Shown here in pieces: positions 9,247 to 17,274 of a DNA stretch of 53,742 bases. Position 1 is the first letter of the stretch; each line of letters starts with the position of its first letter. The position numbers were made by a program, and so were the translations under genes. Below the pieces are notes generated by a model. The model was given only the letters and a program-made list of their open reading frames with translations. It did no database searches and had not been told where the DNA came from. Origin of the DNA: Actinomycetota bacterium (GTDB lineage: Bacteria > Actinomycetota > Actinomycetes > Mycobacteriales > Pseudonocardiaceae); NCBI GenBank assembly GCA_021324675.1, contig JAJPIR010000249.1:1-53742 (forward strand), in the 5' to 3' direction.

Positions 9247-11031
9247 TCACACCCGGGTTCCCATGGGTGAATCATGAGCGGGCATCGGCTGCCAATGCCC
9301 TACCAGGTCCCGGTACAGCGGCGAGCAGTCCAGCAACTCCTCGTGGGTACCCAGCTCAGCCCTGGTGCCATCCAGCACGAGAACTCTCCTGGCGTGCAGC
9401 GCTGAGCTGATCCGGTGAGCCATCACCACCAGTGTGCCCGGGCGCTCGGCGAAGGCCCGCTCCACCCGCGCATCCGCCGCCGGATCCAGGTGGCAGGTGG
9501 CCTCATCCAGGATGACTAACCGCGCGGGTGACAGGTAGGCGCGAGCCAGGGTGATCAGCTGCCGCTCACCCGCCGACAGCGCCGCCGGATCCACCTCGGC
9601 GCGATACCCGCCGAGGCGCTCGACCAGTTCCCGACCCCCGACAGCGTCGATTGCCTGTTCAACCTCGGCAACCGGGGCGCCGTCGCGCAGATAGGTCAGG
9701 TTCTCTTCGACTGTGCCGGCGAAGACGTAGGCCTCCTGCGGAATCAGCACGCGGCACCGGGCCAGTTCCTGGCTTTCCCATGAGCGCAAGCTGGCGCCAC
9801 CGAGAAGTGCCTGACCGGCCTGTGGCTCGAGCAAGCCCGCCATGATTCCCGCGAGGGTCGACTTGCCGACCCCACTGGGCCCCACGATGGCCAGGTGATC
9901 GCCGTCGGGCACCACCAGGTCCAGGTCACGGATCACGGGATCGGCCTGGCGACCGTAGGCGAAGGTGACGCCGCGCAGTTCCAGGACCGACCCGCCAGGG
10001 CAAGCGTCGGGTGGTAGATCACCGCAGGCATGACCATCGCTGGTCGCCGCGGCGGGAAGTTCCGCAGCCTCCACGATACGGCGCAACGTGACCAGCAACC
10101 ACAGACCGTTGCCGCCGACGCCGCGGATCAGGGTGCGCAGAGCGGGCTGAAGTGCCATGGACACGTAGGTGATGGCACCCAGCAGCGTGCCGGTCGTGGC
10201 GCCGCGCGACATCAGCCAGGGCGATCCGACAAGAATGAGCAGGAGCGGAACCCACATGCCGATACCCATGGCCGCGGTTCGCATCGTGGTGACCTGAGCC
10301 AGGCGAGTCGCCGCGTGCTCCTGCACATTGATACTGCGACCTGCCATGACACGTATGTGGTCCTCGGCTCCGCACGCGACGACGTCCCGCAAGCCGCTGG
10401 TCACCGTGGTGATCGCCTCGGCGATGCCCTCGTCCGCCAGAAGCGCTTCGCGCTGGGCGGTGGCCATGGCCCGCAGTGCCCCGAGAAAGAACCCGAGGCC
10501 GAGCAACAGCGGGGGCAAGACCAAGGCAACGGCAAGCGGGGCAAGAGCAAACAAACCGAGTAGCGCGCTCGTCGTGGTGACCAGGAATACCTGCGTCACC
10601 ATGATCACGCTGGCGAATGACTCCCGGACCATGTCCACTTGGTGAGTCAGCCTGGCCACCGCAGCGCTACCGGCCGATTCACCACCGATGGTGCATCGAT
10701 TCAGTACACCACTCACGACGAGATCAACCAGATCGTTTCGGAACGGCTCGACGAGTTCCGCGAGCCGCAGGTAGGTCTGGCGAATCCCGACCGCACCAAC
10801 GAGCGCGGCCAGCATGAGCAACCCCAACCAGCCAAAACCTAGGATGGGCCGGCCAGCCAGGAAACCCCGGTCAACGGCTGCGGCGACCAGGCGGCCGGAC
10901 AGGAAGGCCGGGACCGCGGCCACGGCGGACCAGGCGAGGACGCGGGCCATCAACCCGCGCTGCCGCCGGAGCACACCGTATAGCAGCCGCCAGTGCGTGG
11001 CCTGTGACGAGCCCGACTTCTTGACCGTCAT
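9247..11031 (-). CDS. Class III lanthipeptide ABC exporter, half-transporter 2
   Basis: 594-aa fused membrane/ATPase half-transporter. About six membrane helices span residues 30-310; the nucleotide-binding domain has Walker A GPSGVGKST, Q-loop IPQEAYVF, signature LSAGERQ (a variant of LSGGQ), Walker B RLVILDEAT with the catalytic Glu, and switch His in VMAHRIS. It overlaps the upstream exporter gene by four bases (ATGA), so the two proteins are translationally coupled and very likely form a heterodimer, like RamA/RamB and AmfA/AmfB of the SapB/AmfS operons. Its partner has a weakened catalytic site, so this subunit probably supplies the competent one. Inferred substrate: the modified product of the precursor at 12833-12958. 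Confidence 0.88.
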   Translation of the reverse strand: MTVKKSGSSQATHWRLLYGVLRRQRGLMARVLAWSAVAAVPAFLSGRLVAAAVDRGFLAGRPILGFGWLGLLMLAALVGAVGIRQTYLRLAELVEPFRNDLVDLVVSGVLNRCTIGGESAGSAAVARLTHQVDMVRESFASVIMVTQVFLVTTTSALLGLFALAPLAVALVLPPLLLGLGFFLGALRAMATAQREALLADEGIAEAITTVTSGLRDVVACGAEDHIRVMAGRSINVQEHAATRLAQVTTMRTAAMGIGMWVPLLLILVGSPWLMSRGATTGTLLGAITYVSMALQPALRTLIRGVGGNGLWLLVTLRRIVEAAELPAAATSDGHACGDLPPDACPGGSVLELRGVTFAYGRQADPVIRDLDLVVPDGDHLAIVGPSGVGKSTLAGIMAGLLEPQAGQALLGGASLRSWESQELARCRVLIPQEAYVFAGTVEENLTYLRDGAPVAEVEQAIDAVGGRELVERLGGYRAEVDPAALSAGERQLITLARAYLSPARLVILDEATCHLDPAADARVERAFAERPGTLVVMAHRISSALHARRVLVLDGTRAELGTHEELLDCSPLYRDLVGHWQPMPAHDSPMGTRV

Positions 11032-12725
11032 GCTGGTTTCCTGCCGTCAGGGCCGCCTGGCGAAAGTCCCTCGTCGAACACCTCGCGGTAGCCCGGCTGT
11101 TTCCACAGCTCGTGGTGCGGCGCCAGGCAACGCACCCGGCCGCCGTCAAGCCAGGCGACGAGGTCGGCATGGGCCGCGGTCGAGGCCCGGTGCGCGACGA
11201 CGAGGCGGGTGCGGTCTGCCAGCGCGCCGGTCAGTACCTGCCTGATGTGATGCTCGGTGACGGTGTCCAGGCTTGCGGCGACATCATCGAGCACAAGTAC
11301 TCGTGCGGGGTGGGCGAACGCGCGCGCGAGCCCGATCCGCTGGATCTCGCCGCCGGACATCCGCGCGTCGGCCAGCCTGGTTTGGTATCCCCGGGGCATC
11401 CGCCGGATGAAGCCGTCAGCGCACGCTGCCCGCGCCGCAGCAGCCACTTCACGCTGAGTCGGTATGCGCTCGCCGAGGGCGATCACGTCCGTAAGGGTGT
11501 CCCCGATGAGTGCCGGGCGTTCGAAGCCGTAGCCCACGGCGCGGCGCAGTTCGTGCCGATCCAGTTCGGGCAACGGCACCCCATCGAGCAACACCTGTCC
11601 CTCGTCCGGATCCACGAGCCGGCCAACGAGCGCGGCGAGGAGGGACTTGCCACTACCGCTGCGTCCCACCACCGCGACGAGAGCACCGCCGGGAACCACG
11701 AGATCAAGATCTTGGAGGACCGGAATCCCTCGCTCCCGGACCGTGACCGCACGAAACTCCACCCGACCTCTGCCCTCCGGCAGCGGTATGGCCCCGTACT
11801 TCGCCCCAGGTTCGGCCAAGACCTCCGCGGTCCGCCCTGCAGCGGCACGTACCCGGGCGAGTCGTGCTATCGAGTTCACCGCTGAGCCGATCCCGGCAGC
11901 CAGCCCGACGTACTGCGTGGCCGCCAGCACTTCTCCTGCGCTGATCAGTCCCCGTCCGAGCTCAATGCCCGCAATCGCGAGCACGGCGACCTGGAGCACG
12001 GGAACCAGCACCGCCTGCTGAGCGGCCAGACGCGTCTGTACGCGCCACATACCCATTCCCGCGCTGTGCAGATCGGGCAACGGGGCGAGCACGCGCCGGC
12101 GTTCGCGGGCCGTGGTCTGGGCGGCGGCGATGGAGCGTGCGCCGGCCAGCGCATCGACCAGCCGGACGGCGATACGGCCCTGCGCCCGCAGGTAGCGCTC
12201 GGCCAGCTCTGAGGCGTTCCGGACGTTGCTGCGCACCATCACCAGCAGCACCGGGGCACCAGCGAGAAAGGTCAGGCACAGCGCGGGGTCAATGAGGGCA
12301 AGCGCAACGATGCCGCCAAGCGCAGGTAACAATGCCGCGACCGCCCGAACCATCACGGTGCCTGCCCGCCCAGCCTCAGCGGCGTTGCCGACCATGCGGG
12401 TCGTGATGTCTCCCACCTGGAACTGGCGCGTTGCGTGCATGCCCAGGGCAAGGATGTGATCGAGGACAGATCTGCGCAACCACGCCGTAGCCCGCGCGGT
12501 GCCCACACCGCTAGCAAGATCATCAACAGCGCCGCTGGCGATGAGCAACCCCACCAACAGCCCGCAGCCCACCAGCCACGGTGTGGGGTCATGACCCCCC
12601 AAGACGGCGTCGACGGTGCCACCGAGCACCGCTGGGAACACCGTTTCGACACCGGCAAGGGTCAGCGACGCGATCAGGAGTATCGCGGTCCAGGGTCCAC
12701 CGCGCCGCACGGCTCGCAGGATCAT
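11028..12725 (-). CDS. Class III lanthipeptide ABC exporter, half-transporter 1
   Basis: 565 aa from the chosen ATG (MILRAVRRGGPW). Membrane domain of about six helices, then an ATPase domain with Walker A GRSGSGKS, signature MSGGEIQR, Walker B VLVLDDVA and switch His VVAHRAS. The residue after Walker B Asp is Asp instead of Glu, the usual mark of the degenerate site in heterodimeric ABC exporters. The frame is open further upstream to 12977, but that part merely reads through the precursor gene out of frame; the ATG at 12725, after the two hairpins, or a GTG at 12767 are the realistic starts. Neither has a strong ribosome-binding site, so coupling or hairpin control is possible. Confidence 0.85.
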   Translation of the reverse strand: MILRAVRRGGPWTAILLIASLTLAGVETVFPAVLGGTVDAVLGGHDPTPWLVGCGLLVGLLIASGAVDDLASGVGTARATAWLRRSVLDHILALGMHATRQFQVGDITTRMVGNAAEAGRAGTVMVRAVAALLPALGGIVALALIDPALCLTFLAGAPVLLVMVRSNVRNASELAERYLRAQGRIAVRLVDALAGARSIAAAQTTARERRRVLAPLPDLHSAGMGMWRVQTRLAAQQAVLVPVLQVAVLAIAGIELGRGLISAGEVLAATQYVGLAAGIGSAVNSIARLARVRAAAGRTAEVLAEPGAKYGAIPLPEGRGRVEFRAVTVRERGIPVLQDLDLVVPGGALVAVVGRSGSGKSLLAALVGRLVDPDEGQVLLDGVPLPELDRHELRRAVGYGFERPALIGDTLTDVIALGERIPTQREVAAAARAACADGFIRRMPRGYQTRLADARMSGGEIQRIGLARAFAHPARVLVLDDVAASLDTVTEHHIRQVLTGALADRTRLVVAHRASTAAHADLVAWLDGGRVRCLAPHHELWKQPGYREVFDEGLSPGGPDGRKPA

Positions 12726-12752
12726 CCGGTCCCGTCCGGACGCCAGCCAGGA

Positions 12753-12781
12753 CCCTGCTCCGGCCACTGGCCGGAGCAGGG
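12753..12781 (-). terminator. Strong hairpin between precursor and exporter genes
   Basis: Perfect 13-bp arms (CCCTGCTCCGGCC / GGCCGGAGCAGGG) with a three-base loop, located after the precursor stop and before the exporter start. RiPP operons often carry a partial terminator here so that the precursor is made in excess of the exporters; that role is inferred. Confidence 0.7.
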
Positions 12782-12794
12782 CATCATCCCGCTG

Positions 12795-12823
12795 GTGAGG
12801 ATGCGCCGGGCAGCGATCCTCAC
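12795..12823 (-). repeat. Second inverted repeat downstream of the precursor gene
   Basis: Eight-base arms GTGAGGAT / ATCCTCAC around 13 bases, beginning 10 bases past the precursor stop. Probably mRNA 3'-end stabilisation or part of the attenuator with the hairpin at 12753-12781. Confidence 0.5.
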
Positions 12824-12832
12824 TGGCGTTGC

Positions 12833-12958
12833 TCAGCCGCACAGCAGCAGGCTGAGGCCGCTCCCGCCGCCGTGGCTGTCGCTGTCGCCGAAGCTCGCCA
12901 TAAGCGCGCCGTTCTGCGCTTCGGCTACCTCCATCTCCTGCAGGTCGAGCAGTGCCAT
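12833..12958 (-). CDS. Class III lanthipeptide precursor peptide (RamS/AmfS-like)
   Basis: 41-aa ORF starting MALLDLQEMEV, which carries the class III leader motif LLDLQ at residues 3-7 (compare AmfS MALLDLQ and RamS MNLFDLQ as I remember them). The core is GDSDSHGGGSGLSLLLCG; its SGLSLLLC is an exact Ser-x2-Ser-x3-Cys ring motif of the kind that class III synthetases turn into labionin or lanthionine, and SLLLCG matches RamS. It has a near-perfect ribosome-binding site (AAGGAGGTGA, 6 bases before ATG) and begins 15 bases after the synthetase stop. AmfS and RamS have two rings; here there is only one, followed by a stop. It is too short for many gene callers. Confidence 0.92.
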   Translation of the reverse strand: MALLDLQEMEVAEAQNGALMASFGDSDSHGGGSGLSLLLCG

Positions 12959-12973
12959 GTGATCTCACCTCCT

Positions 12974-15577
12974 TCACCGGACAGGTGATGCCGCGGAATC
13001 GAGTAGGGCCGAGGTAGACAGCGGGTGGGCGAAGAACGGTAGGTGGGCTGGTGCTGTATGCAAAGCGGCGCCGGCAGCGAGGAGCACCCCGGCGGTGCCA
13101 GTCGCCAGGTCCATGGACAGCCTGAGCTGCGCGTCGCCCGGGAATGCCGCATAGCCCAGGTAGTCGACGGCATGCCAGGCCAAGCGGCGGATGTGATCGC
13201 TGACAATGCGGTCTCGCCGGCCGCCCGCCGCATGGCTGAGGTACAGGATCATGCCCGCGCGGCCTCGGAAGAGGCCAGCCTGGATGTAGAAGGATGCCGA
13301 CGCCGCGCGCCGGATGCGACTCGCTGCCTCGGTGAATTGGTCATCGGCGCGATGGGCGAGGTACTCGTCAAGGACGAGGCCGATGCCGGCGCTGCCTTCG
13401 GCGAGGTAGCCCATGGTTCGCCAGCCCTCATTGACGTGCAGGCATCCGTCGTCGCGGATAACGCAACACCCGAGCTCTTGCTGCAATGCAGTTCGCGCCA
13501 GGTCGAGCAGGGCTGGCTCGGCGAGTTGCTCGTAGAGGCGGATGAACAGCAGGGCTGGACCGGCGCGACCATGCATGAGCCCAGCCCGGGGACGGGAACC
13601 GCCGCCCACCTCGCCAGCCGTCCCCAGATGCTCGATCCGGTCTGCCACCGTCTGCGCCACGGTCAGGGCCGTGCTGCGCAACGATGGATCTGCGGTGACA
13701 GCGGCAAAATGCGCCAGGTTCAGGCCGATGCCGGCCAACCCGCCGTAGAGGTCCAAACCGAGCCGATCCCACCTGCCGTCCAGCTCGGTAGTGCAGCTAT
13801 CCAGGACCTTAAGCGCATCGGCCCGGTAACCGAGGTGGTCGAGCACGTATGCCACGCCGTGCAGACCGTCGTAGAAGCCCAACCGGGTAGTGCGAGCAGC
13901 CGGATGCGCGACCCGATGCAACAGCCACTCCTCGTGCTCCGGGTATCGGCCCGCACCGGTGACGTCCAGCGCGTAGAGCACCCCGGCTGCGCCGTGCGCG
14001 ATGTTCAGACCGCCAGTGTGGAACTGCTCGATGTCGCCGGGAAAAAGCCGGTCGTCACGCTCCGGGCTGGCACTGGCCAGAATGGCTCCGGTCAGTGATT
14101 CACGGATCCGTTCCCAGCCGTTCCGCTGCGGGTCCAGGGGGAACGAGGGATGAGGCAGTGGGGAGCCTGGCCGACCAACGATGACCTCCACCGCCTCGTC
14201 GAGGAAGGCCTCGGGAACCGGGAACGACTCAGCGATCACCGCGGCGAAGTCCACCGCTTTGGTCCGATCGATCGCGAGCAAGGTGGTCAGCGGCAGGAAC
14301 AAGAACAGGCGTACGCACGCCAGCGCGTAACGGTCAATGTCGAAACCCGTACGGTCCTGAGGCGCGGAGAAACCCGGATTAGCGAGGGTCTGCCGCCGGC
14401 ATTCCTCCACACCGGCCGCAATTTCGAAGTCCACGAGCGCCACCCGGCCGTCGGGCCGGAGCAGAACGTTGAACGGATGCAGATCTCCGACGATCACGCC
14501 ACGGTCGTGAAAGTCGTTGACCGCCCTTTCGAGCTTGGCTTGAATGTCGAGGGCCCATGAGGTGTATTCGGCGATGGTCTGCTCGTCGGCGTCGGGCGTG
14601 ATCAGCGGGTATCGTTCGGTGATCGCTTTGCGCAACGGGATGGCGTCGATGAACTCCAGAGCCAAGAAGTGATGCTCACCTAGCGTGAATGCGCCATGCA
14701 CCGCTGGCACGACGTCCAGCCCAGCCAACCGCCCCAGCATCTCCTGTTCCCGGCGCAGCCGGGCTACCGCGTCTGTGCCGTCGATGTCCAGCCCTGCGTG
14801 CGGCCGGGCCTCTTTGAGGACGACCTGCGCACCAGTCGGAATATGCTGGCCCAGGTAAAGACCCCCGCCATTGGAGAAGTGCAGCGCGCGCTCGATCCGG
14901 TAGGGCAAGTCCCCCACCGTCACACTGTTTCGGGCCGCCAAGTGCGGCTCGAGGAATGTTGGCAGGCGCACCCATTCAGGAACCCGGAAACTCGGGCCCC
15001 GGCGGTCAGGCACTAGTTGCCCTGCTGGGTCCTCGATCGCCAATTCGAGGGAGCCGGTGCCGGACAGGCAGTATCGTTCGAGGAAACCCCCGTAGCGCAC
15101 GTACAGCGGTCCGTCGGCCCACCGCAAGTCGCTGAGCACATAGGGACCTTGGTAGCCGTCCAGCATCTCGCCGAGTTCGGTGAGCACGTCTTTCAGCTGG
15201 GCTTCGTCCGCGGGATATATCGTGACGAACTTCCCGCTTGCTCCCCGGTTTGCATACTTGGCGTTCGCGACCAGCAGCACCTCGAGACTACGCAGAAACT
15301 TGAACGGAATCCCCCGGTCGAAGCAGTAATCCGTGACGACGGCCAGAATCTGCTCGGCGTTGTCAAGGCACGCCGAGACATGCACTTTCCATCCCTGCGC
15401 AGGCAGCTCCCCACCGATTGGGCGAAGGACATGCCAGTTATCACGCTCGCTGGCCGCCCACCCGTCAGGCGCCGGAGCACGACTCAACTCGAATTCTCGA
15501 GGATGCTCGACCAACCTGGATGTGGAGTCGTAAAAATATGCATCGACCAAGCAATACGTCTCGTAGCGCCTGTCCAC
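12974..15577 (-). CDS. Class III lanthipeptide synthetase (LanKC)
   Basis: 867-aa three-domain enzyme in the RamC/AmfT family. It phosphorylates Ser/Thr of the precursor, eliminates phosphate and cyclises onto Cys. Residues 1-220: lyase-like domain, opening MDRRYETYCLVDAYFYDS as in other class III enzymes. About 230-500: Ser/Thr kinase domain with Lys in VVLKEARPHAG, catalytic loop GVIVGDLHPFNVLL and metal-binding VDFEIA. About 530-867: LanC-like barrel (GAAGVLYAL, GFYDGLHGVAYVL, GLMHGRAGPALL, EGSAGIGLVL, GLFRGRAGMILYL), without the Cys/His zinc ligands of LanM/LanC, which defines class III. I start at the internal GTG because GGGGGAG precedes it; a GTG 24 bases upstream is the alternative. 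First gene of the operon. Confidence 0.95.
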   Translation of the reverse strand: MDRRYETYCLVDAYFYDSTSRLVEHPREFELSRAPAPDGWAASERDNWHVLRPIGGELPAQGWKVHVSACLDNAEQILAVVTDYCFDRGIPFKFLRSLEVLLVANAKYANRGASGKFVTIYPADEAQLKDVLTELGEMLDGYQGPYVLSDLRWADGPLYVRYGGFLERYCLSGTGSLELAIEDPAGQLVPDRRGPSFRVPEWVRLPTFLEPHLAARNSVTVGDLPYRIERALHFSNGGGLYLGQHIPTGAQVVLKEARPHAGLDIDGTDAVARLRREQEMLGRLAGLDVVPAVHGAFTLGEHHFLALEFIDAIPLRKAITERYPLITPDADEQTIAEYTSWALDIQAKLERAVNDFHDRGVIVGDLHPFNVLLRPDGRVALVDFEIAAGVEECRRQTLANPGFSAPQDRTGFDIDRYALACVRLFLFLPLTTLLAIDRTKAVDFAAVIAESFPVPEAFLDEAVEVIVGRPGSPLPHPSFPLDPQRNGWERIRESLTGAILASASPERDDRLFPGDIEQFHTGGLNIAHGAAGVLYALDVTGAGRYPEHEEWLLHRVAHPAARTTRLGFYDGLHGVAYVLDHLGYRADALKVLDSCTTELDGRWDRLGLDLYGGLAGIGLNLAHFAAVTADPSLRSTALTVAQTVADRIEHLGTAGEVGGGSRPRAGLMHGRAGPALLFIRLYEQLAEPALLDLARTALQQELGCCVIRDDGCLHVNEGWRTMGYLAEGSAGIGLVLDEYLAHRADDQFTEAASRIRRAASASFYIQAGLFRGRAGMILYLSHAAGGRRDRIVSDHIRRLAWHAVDYLGYAAFPGDAQLRLSMDLATGTAGVLLAAGAALHTAPAHLPFFAHPLSTSALLDSAASPVR

Positions 15578-15601
15578 GACTCCCCCAGCGTCGATAAACA
15601 C

Positions 15602-15801
15602 TACAGTGTTATTCGACTCCCACCCCAGGCCAATATTTGGCGATCTTCGGTGAAGAGTAGGGGTTCATAGGTGGCAACGGAAGACTCCGTACGGGGTAGC
15701 TAGAGTCACGATCCGTATCGACATCATTATCGATCATGAAATACTGCATAATCTTGGCAATTCACCCAAGCAAATCGATAACGCGCCCTTGGAAACAGCG
15801 C
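15602..15801 (-). promoter_or_regulatory. Upstream region of the lanthipeptide operon
   Basis: 200-base gap between hadB and lanKC. It is noticeably AT-richer than its surroundings around 15715-15780 (GATAAT-like word and CGATCATGAAATACTGCAT), so the operon promoter is most likely here, but no clear -35/-10 pair can be fixed. No ramR-type regulator gene is adjacent. Confidence 0.35.
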
Positions 15802-16239
15802 TTAGGTCAAGGCTACGGTAGCCGTAGCCTGGCCGAGGACGGCCTGGCCGGCCGCCCGCGCGGTGATTGCGACCACAACGGTGCCGTCGTCGCGTCGTTT
15901 TGCCACCTTGCCGGAGAATTCGATGAGTGCTCCGTCATTGTCATCCGGTACGACCACCGGGCGGGTGAAGCGGACAGCGCAGTCCACGACCGCGCCTGGA
16001 TCGCCGGCCCAGTCGGTGACCAGGCGGGTGGCCAGTGCCATGGTGAGCATGCCGTGCGCGATGACGCCGGGTAGCCCGGCCTCCTGGGCGGCGCGATCAC
16101 TCCAATGGATCGGGTTGAAGTCGCCAGAGGCGCCCGCATAGCGCACCAGATCGGCACGAGCGAGGCGGACCAGCAGCGCGGGCAGTTGATCGCCAACGGC
16201 GACATCGGTGCCACAGCGCCGGTTTACGGGCCTGCTCAT
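15802..16239 (-). CDS. hadB: (3R)-hydroxyacyl-ACP dehydratase subunit HadB-like (MaoC family)
   Basis: 145-aa single hot-dog protein with the hydratase-2 motif SGDFNPIHWSDRAAQEAGLPGVIAHGML (Asp and His of the catalytic pair at about 40 and 45). In mycobacteria HadB is the catalytic subunit paired with HadA in FAS-II. Its ATG overlaps the hadA stop by four bases. A hadC gene is not present next to it. Confidence 0.88.
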   Translation of the reverse strand: MSRPVNRRCGTDVAVGDQLPALLVRLARADLVRYAGASGDFNPIHWSDRAAQEAGLPGVIAHGMLTMALATRLVTDWAGDPGAVVDCAVRFTRPVVVPDDNDGALIEFSGKVAKRRDDGTVVVAITARAAGQAVLGQATATVALT

Positions 16240-16685
16240 GGTCCAGTTCCCCGGACCACCAGCATGGCCCGCGCGGTGGTCACCGGACCGCCGGCACTGT
16301 CGATGATCTCGCAGCGCAGGGCCACTATGTCGTTGCCCCCCATCGTGCGGATGCTGTCGACATACAGCGTCGCGGCTAGCTCGTCACCGGCTGTGATCGG
16401 TCGATGGTGGGTGAAAGACTGGCTACCGTGCACCATCCTGTGGTAGTCCAGACCGAATTTCGGATCGTTGATCAACTCGTCCTGCGCGCGTAGCGCCAGG
16501 ATCATTGCGAACGTGGGTGGGGCCACCACATCTGCGTATCCCGCAGCTCGAGCGGCCCCAACATCCCGGTAGGCAGCATGGGTATCGCCGATGGCGTCAG
16601 CGAATTCCCGGATTTTCTCGCGCCCGACCTGGTAAGTCGCCGCTGCCGGGTAGCACCGCCCGATGAACGACGCGTCGAGTGCCAT
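16236..16685 (-). CDS. hadA: (3R)-hydroxyacyl-ACP dehydratase subunit HadA-like
   Basis: 149-aa MaoC/hot-dog partner starting MALDASFIGRCYPA, with YQVGREKIREFADAIGD and MVHGSQSFTHHRPITAGDEL as in mycobacterial HadA, the substrate-binding subunit. An ATG immediately after a TTG is chosen as start. It follows rpmG by 15 bases, so rpmG-hadA-hadB form one operon as in Mycobacterium. Confidence 0.88.
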   Translation of the reverse strand: MALDASFIGRCYPAAATYQVGREKIREFADAIGDTHAAYRDVGAARAAGYADVVAPPTFAMILALRAQDELINDPKFGLDYHRMVHGSQSFTHHRPITAGDELAATLYVDSIRTMGGNDIVALRCEIIDSAGGPVTTARAMLVVRGTGP

Positions 16686-16700
16686 CAACCGCTGCGCGAC

Positions 16701-16868
16701 TCAGCGGGTCTCGCGGTGGGCCCGGTGGGTGTTGCAGTTCGGGCAGTACTTGCGAATGGTGAGCCGATCAGGATCGTTACGCCGGTTCTTCTTGGTGATG
16801 TAGTTGCGATGCTTGCATTCCTCGCAGGCCAGCGTGATCTTGGGTCGGATATCGGTGGCGCGTGCCAC
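16701..16868 (-). CDS. rpmG: 50S ribosomal protein L33 (zinc-binding form)
   Basis: 55-aa protein reading [20 protein letters not shown]..., with two CxxC pairs (CEEC and CPNC), so it is the zinc-containing paralogue. GTG start with AGAGAGG upstream. Confidence 0.96.
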   Translation of the reverse strand: MARATDIRPKITLACEECKHRNYITKKNRRNDPDRLTIRKYCPNCNTHRAHRETR

Positions 16869-16890
16869 GGGTGCCTCTCTCTCGCCTCAT

Positions 16891-16970
16891 GCCGTCGATG
16901 GCCGCCGATGGCCGTCGATGGCCATCGATGACAGTCGATGACGCTGTCAATGACGCGGTCGATGGCTATC
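16891..16970. repeat. Tandem decamer repeat (GCCGTCGATG)
   Basis: Five contiguous 10-base units at 16891-16940 (GCCGTCGATG, GCCGCCGATG, GCCGTCGATG, GCCATCGATG, ACAGTCGATG) followed by more degenerate copies to about 16970. It lies between rpmG and tRNA-Met, within the likely promoter region of the rpmG-hadAB operon. Confidence 0.8.
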
Positions 16971-17030
16971 AACGGCGCAGTCGGGGGCTGCCGTCTGCAC
17001 CAGCCAGCGCATCACGCGCCGGACCAATGG

Positions 17031-17103
17031 TAGCGGTGGCCGGACTCGAACCGGCGACACAGCGATTATGAGCCGCTTGCTCTTCCGACTGAGCTACACC
17101 GCC
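17031..17103 (-). tRNA. metT: tRNA-Met (CAT anticodon), elongator type
   Basis: Cloverleaf with acceptor GGCGGTG/CACCGCT, D-arm GCTC/GAGC, anticodon stem AGCGG/TCGCT with loop CTCATAA, T-arm GCCGG TTCGAGT CCGGC, discriminator A; a CCA tail is encoded immediately after (17028-17030). The stem lacks the three G-C pairs of initiator tRNA. The G1-U72 pair is a wobble. A lysidine-type tRNA-Ile is possible, but the position beside tRNA-Thr and rpmG favours metT. Confidence 0.93.
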
Positions 17104-17134
17104 TGGAGCGGGCGTCCTCTCCCACAGTGGACCG

Positions 17135-17207
17135 AGCCCCAATACGGAATCGAACCGTAGACCTTCTCCTTACCATGGAGACGCTCTGCCGTCTGAGCTA
17201 TTGGGGC
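17135..17207 (-). tRNA. thrT: tRNA-Thr (GGT anticodon)
   Basis: Cloverleaf with acceptor GCCCCAA/TTGGGGC, anticodon GGT in loop ATGGTAA, T-arm TACGG TTCGATT CCGTA, no encoded CCA. Forms the thrT-metT pair upstream of rpmG. Confidence 0.95.
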
Positions 17208-17274
17208 AGTGTTCCTCACCGGCCGCACATGCGCGCAGCGACGACCACAGTACACGGTGGCGATCCACCGAGCG

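Noticed and set aside
12726-12977. N-terminal 84-residue extension of the first exporter
   Set aside because: It is the out-of-frame reading of the precursor gene and its hairpins, rich in Arg, without membrane or family sequence.
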